The notes: generated from the letters alone by a model not told the origin. A stretch of 64,000 nucleotides of DNA from Treponema sp. (GCA_024682655.1 JAIKYZ010000008.1:1-64000); one strand, 5' to 3'. Shown: positions 1-7,771, counted from the stretch's first letter. Made by a program: numbers and translations.

Positions 1-809
1 CCTAAGGTTGTTCCAAGGGCACCGATTGTTGCAATAGTTGGAACTACAACTCCGCGTAAAGAACGGATAAAGATGATGAGGAAGATAAGCATTACAATAA
101 AACCAATTCCAATTCTGCTTATACACTGCTGATTTGTAACGGCTTCTTCTTCGTATTCTGTGTAAGAAAGACCTGTTTCTCTTAAAGTCCATTTATCATT
201 CGAGCGGTACTTTTCCGACTTAAAGATTTCCATTGCCGGTGGAGCAATTTTTTGCATGGCAATAGAAAGCTCTTCTGAATACTGCTCTAAGTTGATTATG
301 ACCCAGGTTTCGGTACAATCGTCACTTACAAGATTATTTACCAGAGATTCACGGCTCATAATAAAGGCCTTTTTTTCGGCCAGTTCATCAGGGTCGCTTG
401 GAACTCCGTCTTCAAAAGGACTTGTTACTTCAAATCCGTCTTCGGTTCCAATTGGAATAGAAAGTTCCATAAGAGAAGTTACACTTGAAGCGTAAGGAAC
501 ATTATTCAAAAGGTCCTGACCTAAATCATCAATCATCTGTAAGATTTCAGGATCAAAAACATCCTTTGCTGTAATGTGGGCAGCAAGGCTGTCGGTAGAA
601 CCGAAAATTGCCTCAAAATGGTCCTGATTGACTTTTGTTGTTTCCCAATCATCGAACCAGTCCGATTCACCATTATCAAGCTTAAGGCGGCTAAGACCTA
701 AACAGCCAACAATAGTAAGAACAATTAAACCAATAATAAAAGCCCAGCGGTGTTTTACTTCAAAACGGCCGAACTTTTCAAACCAGTCATTAATTTTTTT
801 GACTTGCAT
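1..809 (-). CDS. RND/MMPL-family export protein, N-terminal part (runs off the left edge)
   Basis: The gene starts at an ATG at 809 with a GGGAG Shine-Dalgarno at 815-819 and continues beyond position 1. The protein has a short cytoplasmic N-terminus, a first membrane helix (about residues 23-42), a soluble domain of about 170 residues and then further membrane helices (RIGIGFIVMLIFLIIFIRS). This is the layout of half of an MMPL/RND exporter such as the hydrophobe/amphiphile families. It is divergent from a TetR-type regulator, with three shared palindromes in between, so repression by that regulator is the simplest model. The substrate cannot be told from this fragment. Confidence 0.75.
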   Translation of the reverse strand, partial: MQVKKINDWFEKFGRFEVKHRWAFIIGLIVLTIVGCLGLSRLKLDNGESDWFDDWETTKVNQDHFEAIFGSTDSLAAHITAKDVFDPEILQMIDDLGQDLLNNVPYASSVTSLMELSIPIGTEDGFEVTSPFEDGVPSDPDELAEKKAFIMSRESLVNNLVSDDCTETWVIINLEQYSEELSIAMQKIAPPAMEIFKSEKYRSNDKWTLRETGLSYTEYEEEAVTNQQCISRIGIGFIVMLIFLIIFIRSLRGVVVPTIATIGALGTTL

Positions 810-847
810 ATATACTCCCAATATGTTAGATATAACTAACAAATTTT

Positions 848-862
848 GATAACGATGTTATC
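848..862. promoter_or_regulatory. operator copy 1, GATAAC-N3-GTTATC
   Basis: GATAACGATGTTATC has perfect 6-bp arms around a 3-bp centre. It lies between the divergent exporter and TetR genes and starts 20 bp before operator copy 2, about two helical turns. It is probably a TetR dimer site controlling the exporter. Confidence 0.65.
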
Positions 863-867
863 TTAGC

Positions 868-882
868 GATAACACTGTTACC
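868..882. promoter_or_regulatory. operator copy 2, GATAAC-N3-GTTACC
   Basis: GATAACACTGTTACC has the same design as its neighbours, with one mismatch in the right arm. It lies 20 bp from copy 1 and 41 bp from copy 3, so all three sites fall on roughly the same face of the helix. Confidence 0.6.
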
Positions 883-908
883 TAGTCAATAGAATTTTAG
901 AAATTTTC

Positions 909-923
909 GATAACGTTGTTATC
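909..923. promoter_or_regulatory. operator copy 3, GATAAC-N3-GTTATC
   Basis: GATAACGTTGTTATC has perfect 6-bp arms. It ends 8 bp before the -35 box of the TetR gene, a position suited to autoregulation. Confidence 0.65.
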
Positions 924-931
924 ATTTTTTA

Positions 932-959
932 TTGACAGTCCTTATTTTTTATTTATAAA
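932..959 (+). promoter_or_regulatory. sigma-70 promoter of the TetR gene
   Basis: TTGACA at 932-937, a 16-bp spacer and TATAAA at 954-959 give a near-consensus promoter. It is followed by a short leader, a Shine-Dalgarno at 969-974 and the ATG at 979. Confidence 0.65.
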
Positions 960-978
960 ATACGCGCAGGAGGATTCC

Positions 979-1602
979 ATGGCAGAATCTTCATCAGAGA
1001 CAAAAAGAAAGATTATAGAAAGTGCAAAAAAAGAATTTCTCGAAAAGGGCTTTGTAAATGCTTCGCTCAGGCAGATTGCGGCGAATGCAGGTTTAACCAC
1101 AGGAGCAATGTATCGTCATTTTAAAGATAAAGATGCTCTTTTTTGTGCTCTGGTAGACAATGCAATTGAAGTTACAAGAAAAGCAGTAATGACTGCCGAT
1201 GTTATGACCCATATGAAGGACAAGGATCCAATGGGTAAGGAACATGAAGATAAAGAAAACGCCATCCTCAAAGATTTTATTGAATATATTTACAGCGACT
1301 TTGATGCCTTTATCCTCTTAATTTCAAAAGCTGCGGGCTCTACCCATGAACATTTTGTCGAAGAAATAAGCGATTTATATACAAAAAACTGTAAAGGAAC
1401 TTTAGACTGGCTTTATGAACAGAAGTTCGTAAAAAAGCAGCTGGACGAATTGACAATTCATGTAATTGCTTCAAGCCTTATAAATGCCTTTAGGGAAATG
1501 ATAAGCCACAGAGTTCCCAAGGATGAAGCTTTAAGTTTTGTTGCCAATATCAGAGACTTCTTCCATAATGGAACTATGTCTATTATGAATCCCTCAGATT
1601 AG
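979..1602 (+). CDS. TetR/AcrR-family transcriptional regulator
   Basis: A 207-residue protein with a TetR N-terminal helix-turn-helix at about residues 10-55 (IIESAKKEFLEKGF, then SLRQIAANAGLTTGAMYRHF) and a variable ligand-binding C-terminus. The start chosen is the ATG at 979, preceded by CAGGAGGA. An upstream in-frame start at 916 would put translation across the promoter and is rejected. The gene is divergent from an RND/MMPL exporter, and three GATAAC-N3-GTTATC palindromes lie between them, so it probably represses both genes and is released by an exporter substrate. The ligand is unknown. Confidence 0.85.
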   Translation: MAESSSETKRKIIESAKKEFLEKGFVNASLRQIAANAGLTTGAMYRHFKDKDALFCALVDNAIEVTRKAVMTADVMTHMKDKDPMGKEHEDKENAILKDFIEYIYSDFDAFILLISKAAGSTHEHFVEEISDLYTKNCKGTLDWLYEQKFVKKQLDELTIHVIASSLINAFREMISHRVPKDEALSFVANIRDFFHNGTMSIMNPSD

Positions 1603-1623
1603 ATATTTAAATTAAATTTTCAC

Positions 1624-1682
1624 TTGAATATTTGCTCAAATGTTAGTATATCTATAAGTGTAGATACTTGAATGTTTGTTCA
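1624..1682 (+). promoter_or_regulatory. ZIP-gene promoter with two ArsR/SmtB-like operators
   Basis: A -35 TTGAAT (1624-1629), a 17-bp spacer and a -10 TATATC (1647-1652) form a promoter. TGAATATTTGCTCA (1625-1638, one mismatch) overlaps the -35, and TGAATGTTTGTTCA (1669-1682, perfect TGAA-N6-TTCA) lies just after the predicted start, 44 bp away. TGAA-N6-TTCA is the known core of zinc-sensing ArsR/SmtB/CzrA operators. No ArsR gene is visible in the window. Confidence 0.5.
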
Positions 1683-1698
1683 AGTGAGGAGTGCCTCT

Positions 1699-2484
1699 AT
1701 GTATTGGATAATTGCAAAAGGTTTATTGATTCCATTTTTAGGAACTGCTTTAGGTGCAGCCTGCGTATTCTTTATGAAAAAGGAAATGAGTACCGGAGTT
1801 CAAAAAATGCTTTCGGGCTTTGCAGGTGGAGTAATGGTTGCTGCTTCGGTATGGAGTTTGCTTATTCCTTCGCTTAATCTTGCAGATGAAGCAGGAATGG
1901 GCCGCTTAAGCTTTGTTCCAGCCGTTGTGGGCTTTTGCCTGGGTATGGTATTTCTTTTGATACTTGATCACGTTATCCCGCATATGCATATAGACGAAAC
2001 TGTTGAAGGACCAAGAACTAACTTAAATAAGACTACAATGATGGTGCTTGCGGTTACCTTGCACAATATACCAGAAGGAATGGCCGTAGGTATTTTGTAT
2101 GCCGGCTGGCTCAATGGAACTGCCAGCATTACAGAAGCTGCTGCCCTGGCTCTGGCACTTGGAATTGCTATTCAGAACTTCCCTGAGGGGGCAATCATTT
2201 CTATGCCTCTGCATTCAAAGGGATTAAGTAAGGGAAAGGCCTGCTGGATGGGAGTTCTTTCCGGCATTGTAGAACCACTTTTTGGCTTTATCACAGTTTT
2301 ACTTTCCAGCCTTATTTTACCAGTTCTTCCATATCTTTTAAGTTTTGCTGCCGGTGCAATGATTTACGTTGTGGTAGAAGAATTAGTTCCAGAAATGGCA
2401 GAGGGAAAGCATTCGAACATTGGAACAGTAATGTTTATGATTGGCTTTTCTTTGATGATGGTGTTGGATGTAGCGCTGGGATAG
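1699..2484 (+). CDS. ZIP-family divalent metal transporter (ZupT-like), copy 1
   Basis: A 261-residue membrane protein with eight predicted helices. It has the ZIP signatures: LHNIPEGMAVG in helix 4, QNFPEGAIISMPL in helix 5, and a downstream EELVPE; the His and Glu residues form the binuclear metal site of the family. The short loop PHMHI adds histidines. The start is set at 1699 because a GAGGA Shine-Dalgarno precedes it, and because an in-frame ATG at 1672 lies inside a TGAA-N6-TTCA palindrome. The second paralogue (62756-63547) begins at the equivalent residue. It probably imports zinc or a related cation. The operator pair upstream suggests metal-responsive control. Confidence 0.88.
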   Translation: MYWIIAKGLLIPFLGTALGAACVFFMKKEMSTGVQKMLSGFAGGVMVAASVWSLLIPSLNLADEAGMGRLSFVPAVVGFCLGMVFLLILDHVIPHMHIDETVEGPRTNLNKTTMMVLAVTLHNIPEGMAVGILYAGWLNGTASITEAAALALALGIAIQNFPEGAIISMPLHSKGLSKGKACWMGVLSGIVEPLFGFITVLLSSLILPVLPYLLSFAAGAMIYVVVEELVPEMAEGKHSNIGTVMFMIGFSLMMVLDVALG

Positions 2485-2502
2485 AAATTCTAATTTTATT
2501 AT

Positions 2503-2519
2503 GATAACATAATGTTATC
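2503..2519. repeat. 17-bp perfect palindrome downstream of the ZIP gene
   Basis: GATAACATAATGTTATC has 8-bp arms and a 1-bp centre. It shares the GATAAC/GTTATC half-sites of the TetR operators at 848-923 but with a 5-bp instead of a 3-bp gap. It lies 19 bp after the ZIP stop codon. No T-run follows it, so it is more operator-like than terminator-like. Confidence 0.4.
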
Positions 2520-2605
2520 AGAAGAGTTAAAAATGAGAGGTTATTCAAAAATTTTAAACACCACAAAACAATCCCTTGACTACTCAAAACAGAGAAAATA
2601 CGCTT

Positions 2606-2650
2606 GTTCTGTTCTGTTCTGTTCTGTTCTGTTCTGTTCTGTTCTGTTCT
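2606..2650 (+). repeat. pentanucleotide microsatellite, nine GTTCT units
   Basis: Nine exact tandem copies of GTTCT (45 bp), about 105 bp upstream of a surface lipoprotein gene. A terminator (2681-2714) lies between the repeat and the gene. Slipped-strand mispairing would change the length by 5 bp per event. It also creates an open reading frame with a repeating LFCSV peptide (2576-2758), which I do not regard as a gene. Confidence 0.9.
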
Positions 2651-2680
2651 GAAATAATTGTAATTTTAAATAAATTTAAC

Positions 2681-2714
2681 GCCGGAAGAATTTTTTCTTT
2701 CGGCATTTTTTTTT
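2681..2714 (+). terminator. intrinsic terminator between the ZIP gene and the lipoprotein gene
   Basis: GCCGGAAGAA (2681-2690) pairs with TTCTTTCGGC (2695-2704), with one G-T wobble and a four-base loop, followed by nine T residues. It could end the ZIP transcript or a short transcript through the GTTCT repeat. Confidence 0.8.
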
Positions 2715-2754
2715 GTTTTAAATATAAAAAAAATTATTCATATGGAGGATTAAG

Positions 2755-4161
2755 ATGAATAAAAAGTATGGAAAAATAACAGCCTTATTTATAAGCCTTC
2801 TGTTATTAATAGGATTTACGGCCTGTAATAATGCCGTTACATCTATAGTGCCTCTTGTAAGTACAGAAACTAGTGGAAATGATGAAACTAGTGGAAATGG
2901 TGAGACTAGTGAAACTCCGACAGAAAGCAAAACTCTTTCTAGTATTTCGGTAAGTGGGACTCCAAGTAAAACTGTCTATCTTTCAGGAGAAAGTTTTGAT
3001 TCTTCAGGTATTACAGTAACAGCAACATATTCAGATGAAAGTACAGAAACAGTAACTACATATACAAATGATTTAGGTACTGATATTTGTTATAACGGAA
3101 AAACTCTTACATTGAGCTATACTTATAATTCAGTAACAAAAACAGCAAGTCTTACAGGACCATTCTACATTGCTGCTTCCGATGCCCTTACACAGACAGT
3201 AATTGCTAACGGAACTAAGACTATTACAGTTTCTGAAAATGGAGCGAATGTAGAAAGAACTTATGATTTAGTAAAATTCGGAGACTTCCCACAGACAATT
3301 GCCGCAAGTGGAATAACTTATTCTTCATCAACAGTTTACAACGGCTGGTATCTGGGGTCTGATGGATATTTTTATGAAGAGTGTTCTGCTAATCCATATC
3401 AATCTTCATATACATTTTCTAATAATGTAACAATAGCAAGTGGAACTACATATTACTTTAAGGTCCAGCCAATTGTATGGCGTGTATTAACAAGTGACTA
3501 TAATTCAACCGGTAAAAAACTCCTTCTTGTAGAAAAAATCCTTACAGCAAATGTGCCTTATTACGGTTCAACCACAAACCGAACTTTGACAGTAAATGGA
3601 GTAGAGACCACAATTTATGCAAATAACTACAAGTATTCAAACATCCGAGCCTACTTAAATGGAACTAAGAAGCAGTATGTAACAGATGGAGGAACTTCAA
3701 ATGATTATACAATTGACTGGTCAGATAAGGGCTTCTTACAAAAGGCCTTTACAACAAGTGCACAAGCTCTTATTCCTACAACAAGTGTAGATAACTCAGC
3801 TGCAAGTACAAATCCAGATGGAAATTCAACATTATGGAATAGCGGAACAAACGATTATGCCTGTGATAACACCAGCGATAAGATTTTCCTCTTAAGTGAG
3901 CAAGAAGTAACAACAAGCTCCTATGGTTTTGCAGCATATGACGAAGAAGATTCTAATAGAATAAGACAAGCAACCGATTATGCCAATGCAAACACAAGTG
4001 GGGCAGGTCAAAACACTGGTTATTGGTGGCTCCGCTCTCCTTACTATGATGATTGTGCTGTAGTGAGATATACCGATCTTTATGGTCCGGCCAGTTATCA
4101 ATGCAGTGTCTATGATAGAGAAAGTGGCGTATGTCCAGCTTTGTGCATTTCATTTGAATGA
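2755..4161 (+). CDS. surface lipoprotein with Ig-like and DUF6273-type C-terminal domain
   Basis: A 468-residue lipoprotein: signal peptide with lipobox FTAC, a Ser/Thr/Gly/Glu-rich linker with TSGN/TSGE repeats (residues 36-60), a bacterial Ig-like domain (about 62-140, SISVSGTPSKTVYLSGESF), and a long C-terminal domain with PIVWRVL, KLLLVEKIL, KIFLLSEQE, WWLRSP and GVCPALCIS. These match the order of motifs in DUF6273 proteins, a C-type-lectin-like group. The Shine-Dalgarno GGAGGA is at 2744-2749. The last 45 residues are rich in Tyr, Asp, Cys and Ser, and the family's usual Arg in GVRPAL is Cys here. The role is probably surface binding; the ligand is unknown. Confidence 0.7.
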   Translation: MNKKYGKITALFISLLLLIGFTACNNAVTSIVPLVSTETSGNDETSGNGETSETPTESKTLSSISVSGTPSKTVYLSGESFDSSGITVTATYSDESTETVTTYTNDLGTDICYNGKTLTLSYTYNSVTKTASLTGPFYIAASDALTQTVIANGTKTITVSENGANVERTYDLVKFGDFPQTIAASGITYSSSTVYNGWYLGSDGYFYEECSANPYQSSYTFSNNVTIASGTTYYFKVQPIVWRVLTSDYNSTGKKLLLVEKILTANVPYYGSTTNRTLTVNGVETTIYANNYKYSNIRAYLNGTKKQYVTDGGTSNDYTIDWSDKGFLQKAFTTSAQALIPTTSVDNSAASTNPDGNSTLWNSGTNDYACDNTSDKIFLLSEQEVTTSSYGFAAYDEEDSNRIRQATDYANANTSGAGQNTGYWWLRSPYYDDCAVVRYTDLYGPASYQCSVYDRESGVCPALCISFE

Positions 4162-4197
4162 AATGGACTATAGTTCTTACGTTTAGCAATAATCTAG

Positions 4198-4238
4198 TTA
4201 CAAATGCAGAAAAGGCACTTGGTGCCCTGCATTTGTAA
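4198..4238. repeat. strong compound hairpin downstream of the lipoprotein gene
   Basis: TTACAAATGCAG (4198-4209) pairs perfectly with CTGCATTTGTAA (4227-4238), and an inner GGCAC/GTGCC stem (4214-4218 with 4222-4226) sits inside. No T-run follows, so it is not a standard intrinsic terminator. It could stabilise the mRNA 3' end, form a cruciform or mark a recombination target. Confidence 0.75.
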
Positions 4239-4317
4239 AGTTACCAGGCTGCAAAATTATTGTTTGGATTCGCGCTTCCTGTAAGGGAGATTTTTTTGCC
4301 CTGTCTTAGTGTATTCT

Positions 4318-4360
4318 GCTATTTAATAAATAATTATTATTAAATAGCATTTTTATATTT
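4318..4360 (+). terminator. AT-rich hairpin with T-run before the chemosensory operon
   Basis: GCTATTTAATAA (4318-4329) and TTATTAAATAGC (4337-4348) are perfect 12-bp arms with a 7-nt loop, followed by T-rich sequence. It probably ends upstream transcription. It also overlaps the -35 region expected for the next promoter. Confidence 0.6.
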
Positions 4361-4367
4361 TTCCCCT

Positions 4368-4373
4368 TATAAT
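4368..4373 (+). promoter_or_regulatory. -10 box of a probable leaderless transcript (first CheW-like gene)
   Basis: A perfect TATAAT lies 8 nt before the ATG at 4382, which leaves no room for a Shine-Dalgarno. Transcription would start at or within a base or two of the start codon. No good -35 is visible. Confidence 0.55.
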
Positions 4374-4381
4374 AAATCATT

Positions 4382-4888
4382 ATGTCAGAAGAGATTTTAT
4401 CTTTAATAAAAAATAGTTCTCGAAATAATGTTGAAGAAGCAAAACGTGATAAAAAGGCTGTTTGGTTAATTTTTACAATCGGTAATCAGGCTGATGGTAA
4501 AAATCTTTATGCTATTCCTGCTGATTCTGTTAAAGAAATTTTACGTGATGCAACTGTATTTCCACTTCCTTTTGTGCCTCCCTATGTGAACGGTGTTTTA
4601 AATCGTTATGGAGATCCTTATCTTGTAATTGATTCTGCTGTGCTTGAAGGAAAAGAAGCTCAAAATTCTCTTCTCTTTATTGTTCTAAATGATGAAAGTC
4701 ATTCCTGTCTTCGTATAACTGATGTAAAAGATTTTTTTACTGCTTCTGAAAAAGATGTTGTTCATTTTACCGAGGCTGAACTTTCTGATTATTATGAAGG
4801 TACTCTAAAAATTAATGGCCAGGAAGTTTTTGTTTTAAAAGTTCAGGCCATTATTGAGAAAGTAGGAAAAGAAATTGCGTCAGCCTGA
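4382..4888 (+). CDS. cheW: CheW-like chemosensory coupling protein
   Basis: A 168-residue soluble protein with a CheW domain at about residues 23-160: AVWLIFTIGNQADGKNLYAIPADSVKEIL, a PFVPPYVNGVLNRYGDPYLVID core, and a C-terminal VFVLKVQAIIEKV strand-helix. CheW proteins link receptors to the CheA kinase. It is the first gene of a long co-directional chemosensory cluster and overlaps the next gene. The start lies 8 nt after a TATAAT box, so the message is probably leaderless. Confidence 0.8.
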   Translation: MSEEILSLIKNSSRNNVEEAKRDKKAVWLIFTIGNQADGKNLYAIPADSVKEILRDATVFPLPFVPPYVNGVLNRYGDPYLVIDSAVLEGKEAQNSLLFIVLNDESHSCLRITDVKDFFTASEKDVVHFTEAELSDYYEGTLKINGQEVFVLKVQAIIEKVGKEIASA

Positions 4889-5306
4889 AAGATTTGTTTG
4901 TATTACTTATCCTCAAATAGATTTTCTCATCCCAAATGATTATGTCATTTCCTGTGTAGGTGTTAAAGATTTGGACATAAGTTTACTTCATGACCAGAAT
5001 TCGGGTGTTTTTGATTTTGATGATATTGCCAGTGAATTTAATCAAAGTCCAAGGCAATCGGATATTAAAACTATGATTGTATTAAAAGGCCAGAATATTA
5101 AAAATCTTTCCATTGTTACTACTCAAGAGTGCAGGGTTTCTACTATTCCTCTCACAGATTTTGGTTTATTTTCCGACGCCTATTCTTATGCTTTTGAAAA
5201 CATTGGTATTTTGGCCTGTAATTTTCTTGATGGCCGCCTTAGACTTTTAATAAATGTAAAAAATATTATTGATTATATGAATAATTCTTTACTGGAGGAA
5301 ATATGA
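4875..5306 (+). CDS. second, divergent CheW-like protein
   Basis: A 143-residue protein starting at TTG (4875), with AGGA at 4864-4867, and overlapping the upstream stop codon. The pattern FVCITYPQIDFLIPNDYVISCV and the closing LLINVKNIIDYMN resemble the edge strands and last helix of CheW, but the middle is poorly conserved. Position between cheW and cheB and tight overlaps on both sides support a role as an alternative coupling or scaffold protein. It could also be a lineage-specific protein with only a CheW-like fold. Confidence 0.5.
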   Translation: MRQPERFVCITYPQIDFLIPNDYVISCVGVKDLDISLLHDQNSGVFDFDDIASEFNQSPRQSDIKTMIVLKGQNIKNLSIVTTQECRVSTIPLTDFGLFSDAYSYAFENIGILACNFLDGRLRLLINVKNIIDYMNNSLLEEI

Positions 5307-6370
5307 TTTCGGTCCTTCTTGCTGATTCTTCCGCAGTAAATCGTTCTCTTCTTAAAGAAATTATTCTTAAGTCCGAAAAACTTTCTTGTCTGGGGGAAGC
5401 TGCCTCTTACTCTGAACTAAAAGCTCTTTCTAACCGCTTAAAACCAAATGTAATTATTGCCGATAAATCTATTTTTGATTCCGAAAGGGCTTCTTCTTTT
5501 TCAGAATATTGTAACAATTCAGAAATCCCCACTTTAATTTTTATAAGTCAGGGAGAAAAAAATTATTATTCTTCTAAAAATATTAAATTTATCGAAAAAC
5601 CAAAATTAATTACTTTTTCTTCTGAAAAACTCGACGAATATTCAAAGGGCCTCTGTCAAATCCTAATGGACTTAAAATGTAATCTTCTTTTAGAAAATCA
5701 TCCTAATTCTCTTTATTCAACGGTAAAAGAAGACGGCAGTCTGGTAAATCCAATTCCAAGCCTTTCTAAAGATTTTTCTAACCGTAAATATAAGGCTGTT
5801 CTGGTTGGAGTTTCTACCGGTGGTCCAGGGGCTCTTCTGGAATTTTTAAAGGGTATTGGGCAAAATTTCCCTCTACCAATTTTTATTACCCAGCACATAG
5901 ATTCATTTTTTGACAAAAATCTTATCAACTGGCTTTCAAAAGAGGCAAAGCTTCCTGTTCATCTTGCAGAAAATAATGCTAAGGCTCTGCCAGGTCATGT
6001 TTATTTTGCGCCGTCAGATCAGCATCTTACTTTTATTCCTTATCCGGAAGATGATTTTCATATGATTTTAAATCATGATGCTCCTGTAAATTTTTTACGT
6101 CCCGCCGTTGATAAAATGTTCGAAAGCGCGGCCAAAGTTTTAGGTCAAAATTGTATTGCAGTTATTCTTACCGGAATGGGGGCCGACGGTTCTAAAGAGT
6201 GTCTTCATTTAAAAAAACTTGGGGCCTATACAATCACTCAGGATAAGGATTCTTCTGTAATTTACGGTATGCCAAAAGCGGCTTTTGAAATTGGTGCTTC
6301 TTGTGAGGTACTTTCTCTTAATCAAATTCCAGAAAGGCTTTGGTCTTTAGTTGGAGCTAATAGGAGTTAA
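5303..6370 (+). CDS. cheB: chemotaxis response regulator protein-glutamate methylesterase CheB
   Basis: A 355-residue two-domain protein. The N-terminal receiver (residues 1-120) keeps D7, the phosphoacceptor D54 (IIADKS) and K99, but has only one of the usual two acidic residues after strand 1. The C-terminal methylesterase (about 163-350) has the catalytic triad: S171 in GVSTGG, H198 in TQHID and D295 in GMGADG. It removes methyl groups from receptor glutamates to reset adaptation. It overlaps the CheW-like gene upstream by 4 bp and is followed by cheR. Confidence 0.92.
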   Translation: MISVLLADSSAVNRSLLKEIILKSEKLSCLGEAASYSELKALSNRLKPNVIIADKSIFDSERASSFSEYCNNSEIPTLIFISQGEKNYYSSKNIKFIEKPKLITFSSEKLDEYSKGLCQILMDLKCNLLLENHPNSLYSTVKEDGSLVNPIPSLSKDFSNRKYKAVLVGVSTGGPGALLEFLKGIGQNFPLPIFITQHIDSFFDKNLINWLSKEAKLPVHLAENNAKALPGHVYFAPSDQHLTFIPYPEDDFHMILNHDAPVNFLRPAVDKMFESAAKVLGQNCIAVILTGMGADGSKECLHLKKLGAYTITQDKDSSVIYGMPKAAFEIGASCEVLSLNQIPERLWSLVGANRS

Positions 6371-6373
6371 AAG

Positions 6374-7771
6374 GTGGAGAGAGTTAACGAAGAGCTTATT
6401 GAATACGTAAAATCTAAAATCCTCACTTTTTCTGGAATTAATCTTGCCCAGTCCCAGTACGATTCTTTAATCAAACATCTGGAAAAAAATGCATCTAAAA
6501 GAAAACTTTCTCCTATGGAATTCTGTAAGTCTTTAAGCCCAAATACTCCGGATTTTGATTCAATCATTAATCTTGTTACTGTAAACGAAACTTATTTTTT
6601 CCGTGAAGAAAAACAATTTGATTTCTTAAAAGAAGAAGTTTTTCCTAAATATATTGGCAGATCTCTTACAATCTGGTCAGCTTCTTGTTCTACTGGCGAA
6701 GAAGTTCTTTCCCTGCTGGCTTTAGCTCTTTCTATGAATATTAATATTACAATCTATGCCTCAGATATTGATGATAATGCACTTAAAACTCTTTCAAAGG
6801 GCATCTATCCTCAATATTCTTTACGCCCAGATGGTAAAAAATATCATTCTCTATTGCAGCCTTATTCTAAAATTACCCCTACAGAAATTACTTTTAAGAA
6901 AGATTTTATAAATCGCATTCACAGTTTTAAATTCAATCTTATCCAGGGGCAAATATCTTCTCTGCCTTTTTACGAAAACGTAGATATTATTTTTATGCGC
7001 AATGTTTTTATCTACTTCGATAAAGAAACAAGAAAATTAGTTTGCAGCAAAGTAACCCAGAGATTGAAAAATGACGGTTTGTTGTTTTTCTCTATGAATG
7101 AAATTGGCTCAATCGATAACAGCATAATTCCAAATTATTTATGTAAACTTAATAAGGGTTGTGTTTATTATTTTGTAAAAGGAATTTCAAAAGATAAATC
7201 AAATTCAAAGGGCAGAAGTATAGAAGAACGCCTGGAAGAAAAGAAAAATCAGATAAAAAATAAAAAACTAAAAGAAGAAGTAGAAAAGGTAAAATTACAT
7301 AAATATATAGAAGAAAAAGACCTTTCTAGAGCTGCAAATAATTCAAATCCTTCAAATTCCGGGGATTTTGATGCAAAGAAAACTTATGAAAGCATCTGCC
7401 AGGAAATTAATCGTGGTAATTTTGATAAGGCCCGAGAAATTGTTACTTCAATAAATGGAAGTCAATATAAAAAATATTCTTTCTTTATGCAGGGATATAT
7501 TGAATATCATGCCGACAACAGGGGAGATGCAGAAACTTTATTTTCTTCTGCAGTTAGTATTTCTCCTGATTTCTGGCCGGCAATTTTTTACCATGGGATA
7601 GTTCTTCGTGATATGGGGAAAAATCAAAAGGCTCTGGAATGTTTTTCAAAGTGTAAAGATATTATTTCTTCCTACCCAAGTAATTTGCCTTATGATTTTG
7701 CTTTGGATTCTTTTAGTCCATCTTACATTTATTCACTTTGCGAAACTTTTTCTAATTTAGGAGGGCACTAG
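6374..7771 (+). CDS. cheR: CheR methyltransferase with C-terminal TPR region
   Basis: A 465-residue protein starting at GTG with AGGAG at 6362-6366. The first 270 residues are CheR: VNETYFFRE (70-78), the SAM-binding loop ASCSTGEEVLSLLALA (103-118), SDIDDNAL, and MRNVFIYF (208-215). It methylates receptor glutamates. A Lys/Glu-rich linker (about 275-320) leads to a TPR-like helical region (about 340-465). CheR-TPR fusions are typical of Frz-like or alternative chemosensory systems, where the TPR controls substrate choice. The stop overlaps the GTG of the next gene (TAGTG). Confidence 0.88.
   Translation: MERVNEELIEYVKSKILTFSGINLAQSQYDSLIKHLEKNASKRKLSPMEFCKSLSPNTPDFDSIINLVTVNETYFFREEKQFDFLKEEVFPKYIGRSLTIWSASCSTGEEVLSLLALALSMNINITIYASDIDDNALKTLSKGIYPQYSLRPDGKKYHSLLQPYSKITPTEITFKKDFINRIHSFKFNLIQGQISSLPFYENVDIIFMRNVFIYFDKETRKLVCSKVTQRLKNDGLLFFSMNEIGSIDNSIIPNYLCKLNKGCVYYFVKGISKDKSNSKGRSIEERLEEKKNQIKNKKLKEEVEKVKLHKYIEEKDLSRAANNSNPSNSGDFDAKKTYESICQEINRGNFDKAREIVTSINGSQYKKYSFFMQGYIEYHADNRGDAETLFSSAVSISPDFWPAIFYHGIVLRDMGKNQKALECFSKCKDIISSYPSNLPYDFALDSFSPSYIYSLCETFSNLGGH

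Noticed and set aside
916-978. A longer TetR protein starting at 916
   Set aside because: It would start upstream of the promoter boxes and of the strong Shine-Dalgarno before the ATG at 979.
2576-2758. A 60-codon reading frame through the GTTCT repeat
   Set aside because: It begins at a TTG without Shine-Dalgarno, its coding is dominated by the microsatellite, and it crosses a terminator.
4198-4238. Hairpin as an intrinsic terminator for the lipoprotein gene
   Set aside because: No T-run follows the stem. The AT-rich hairpin at 4318-4360 is a better terminator.
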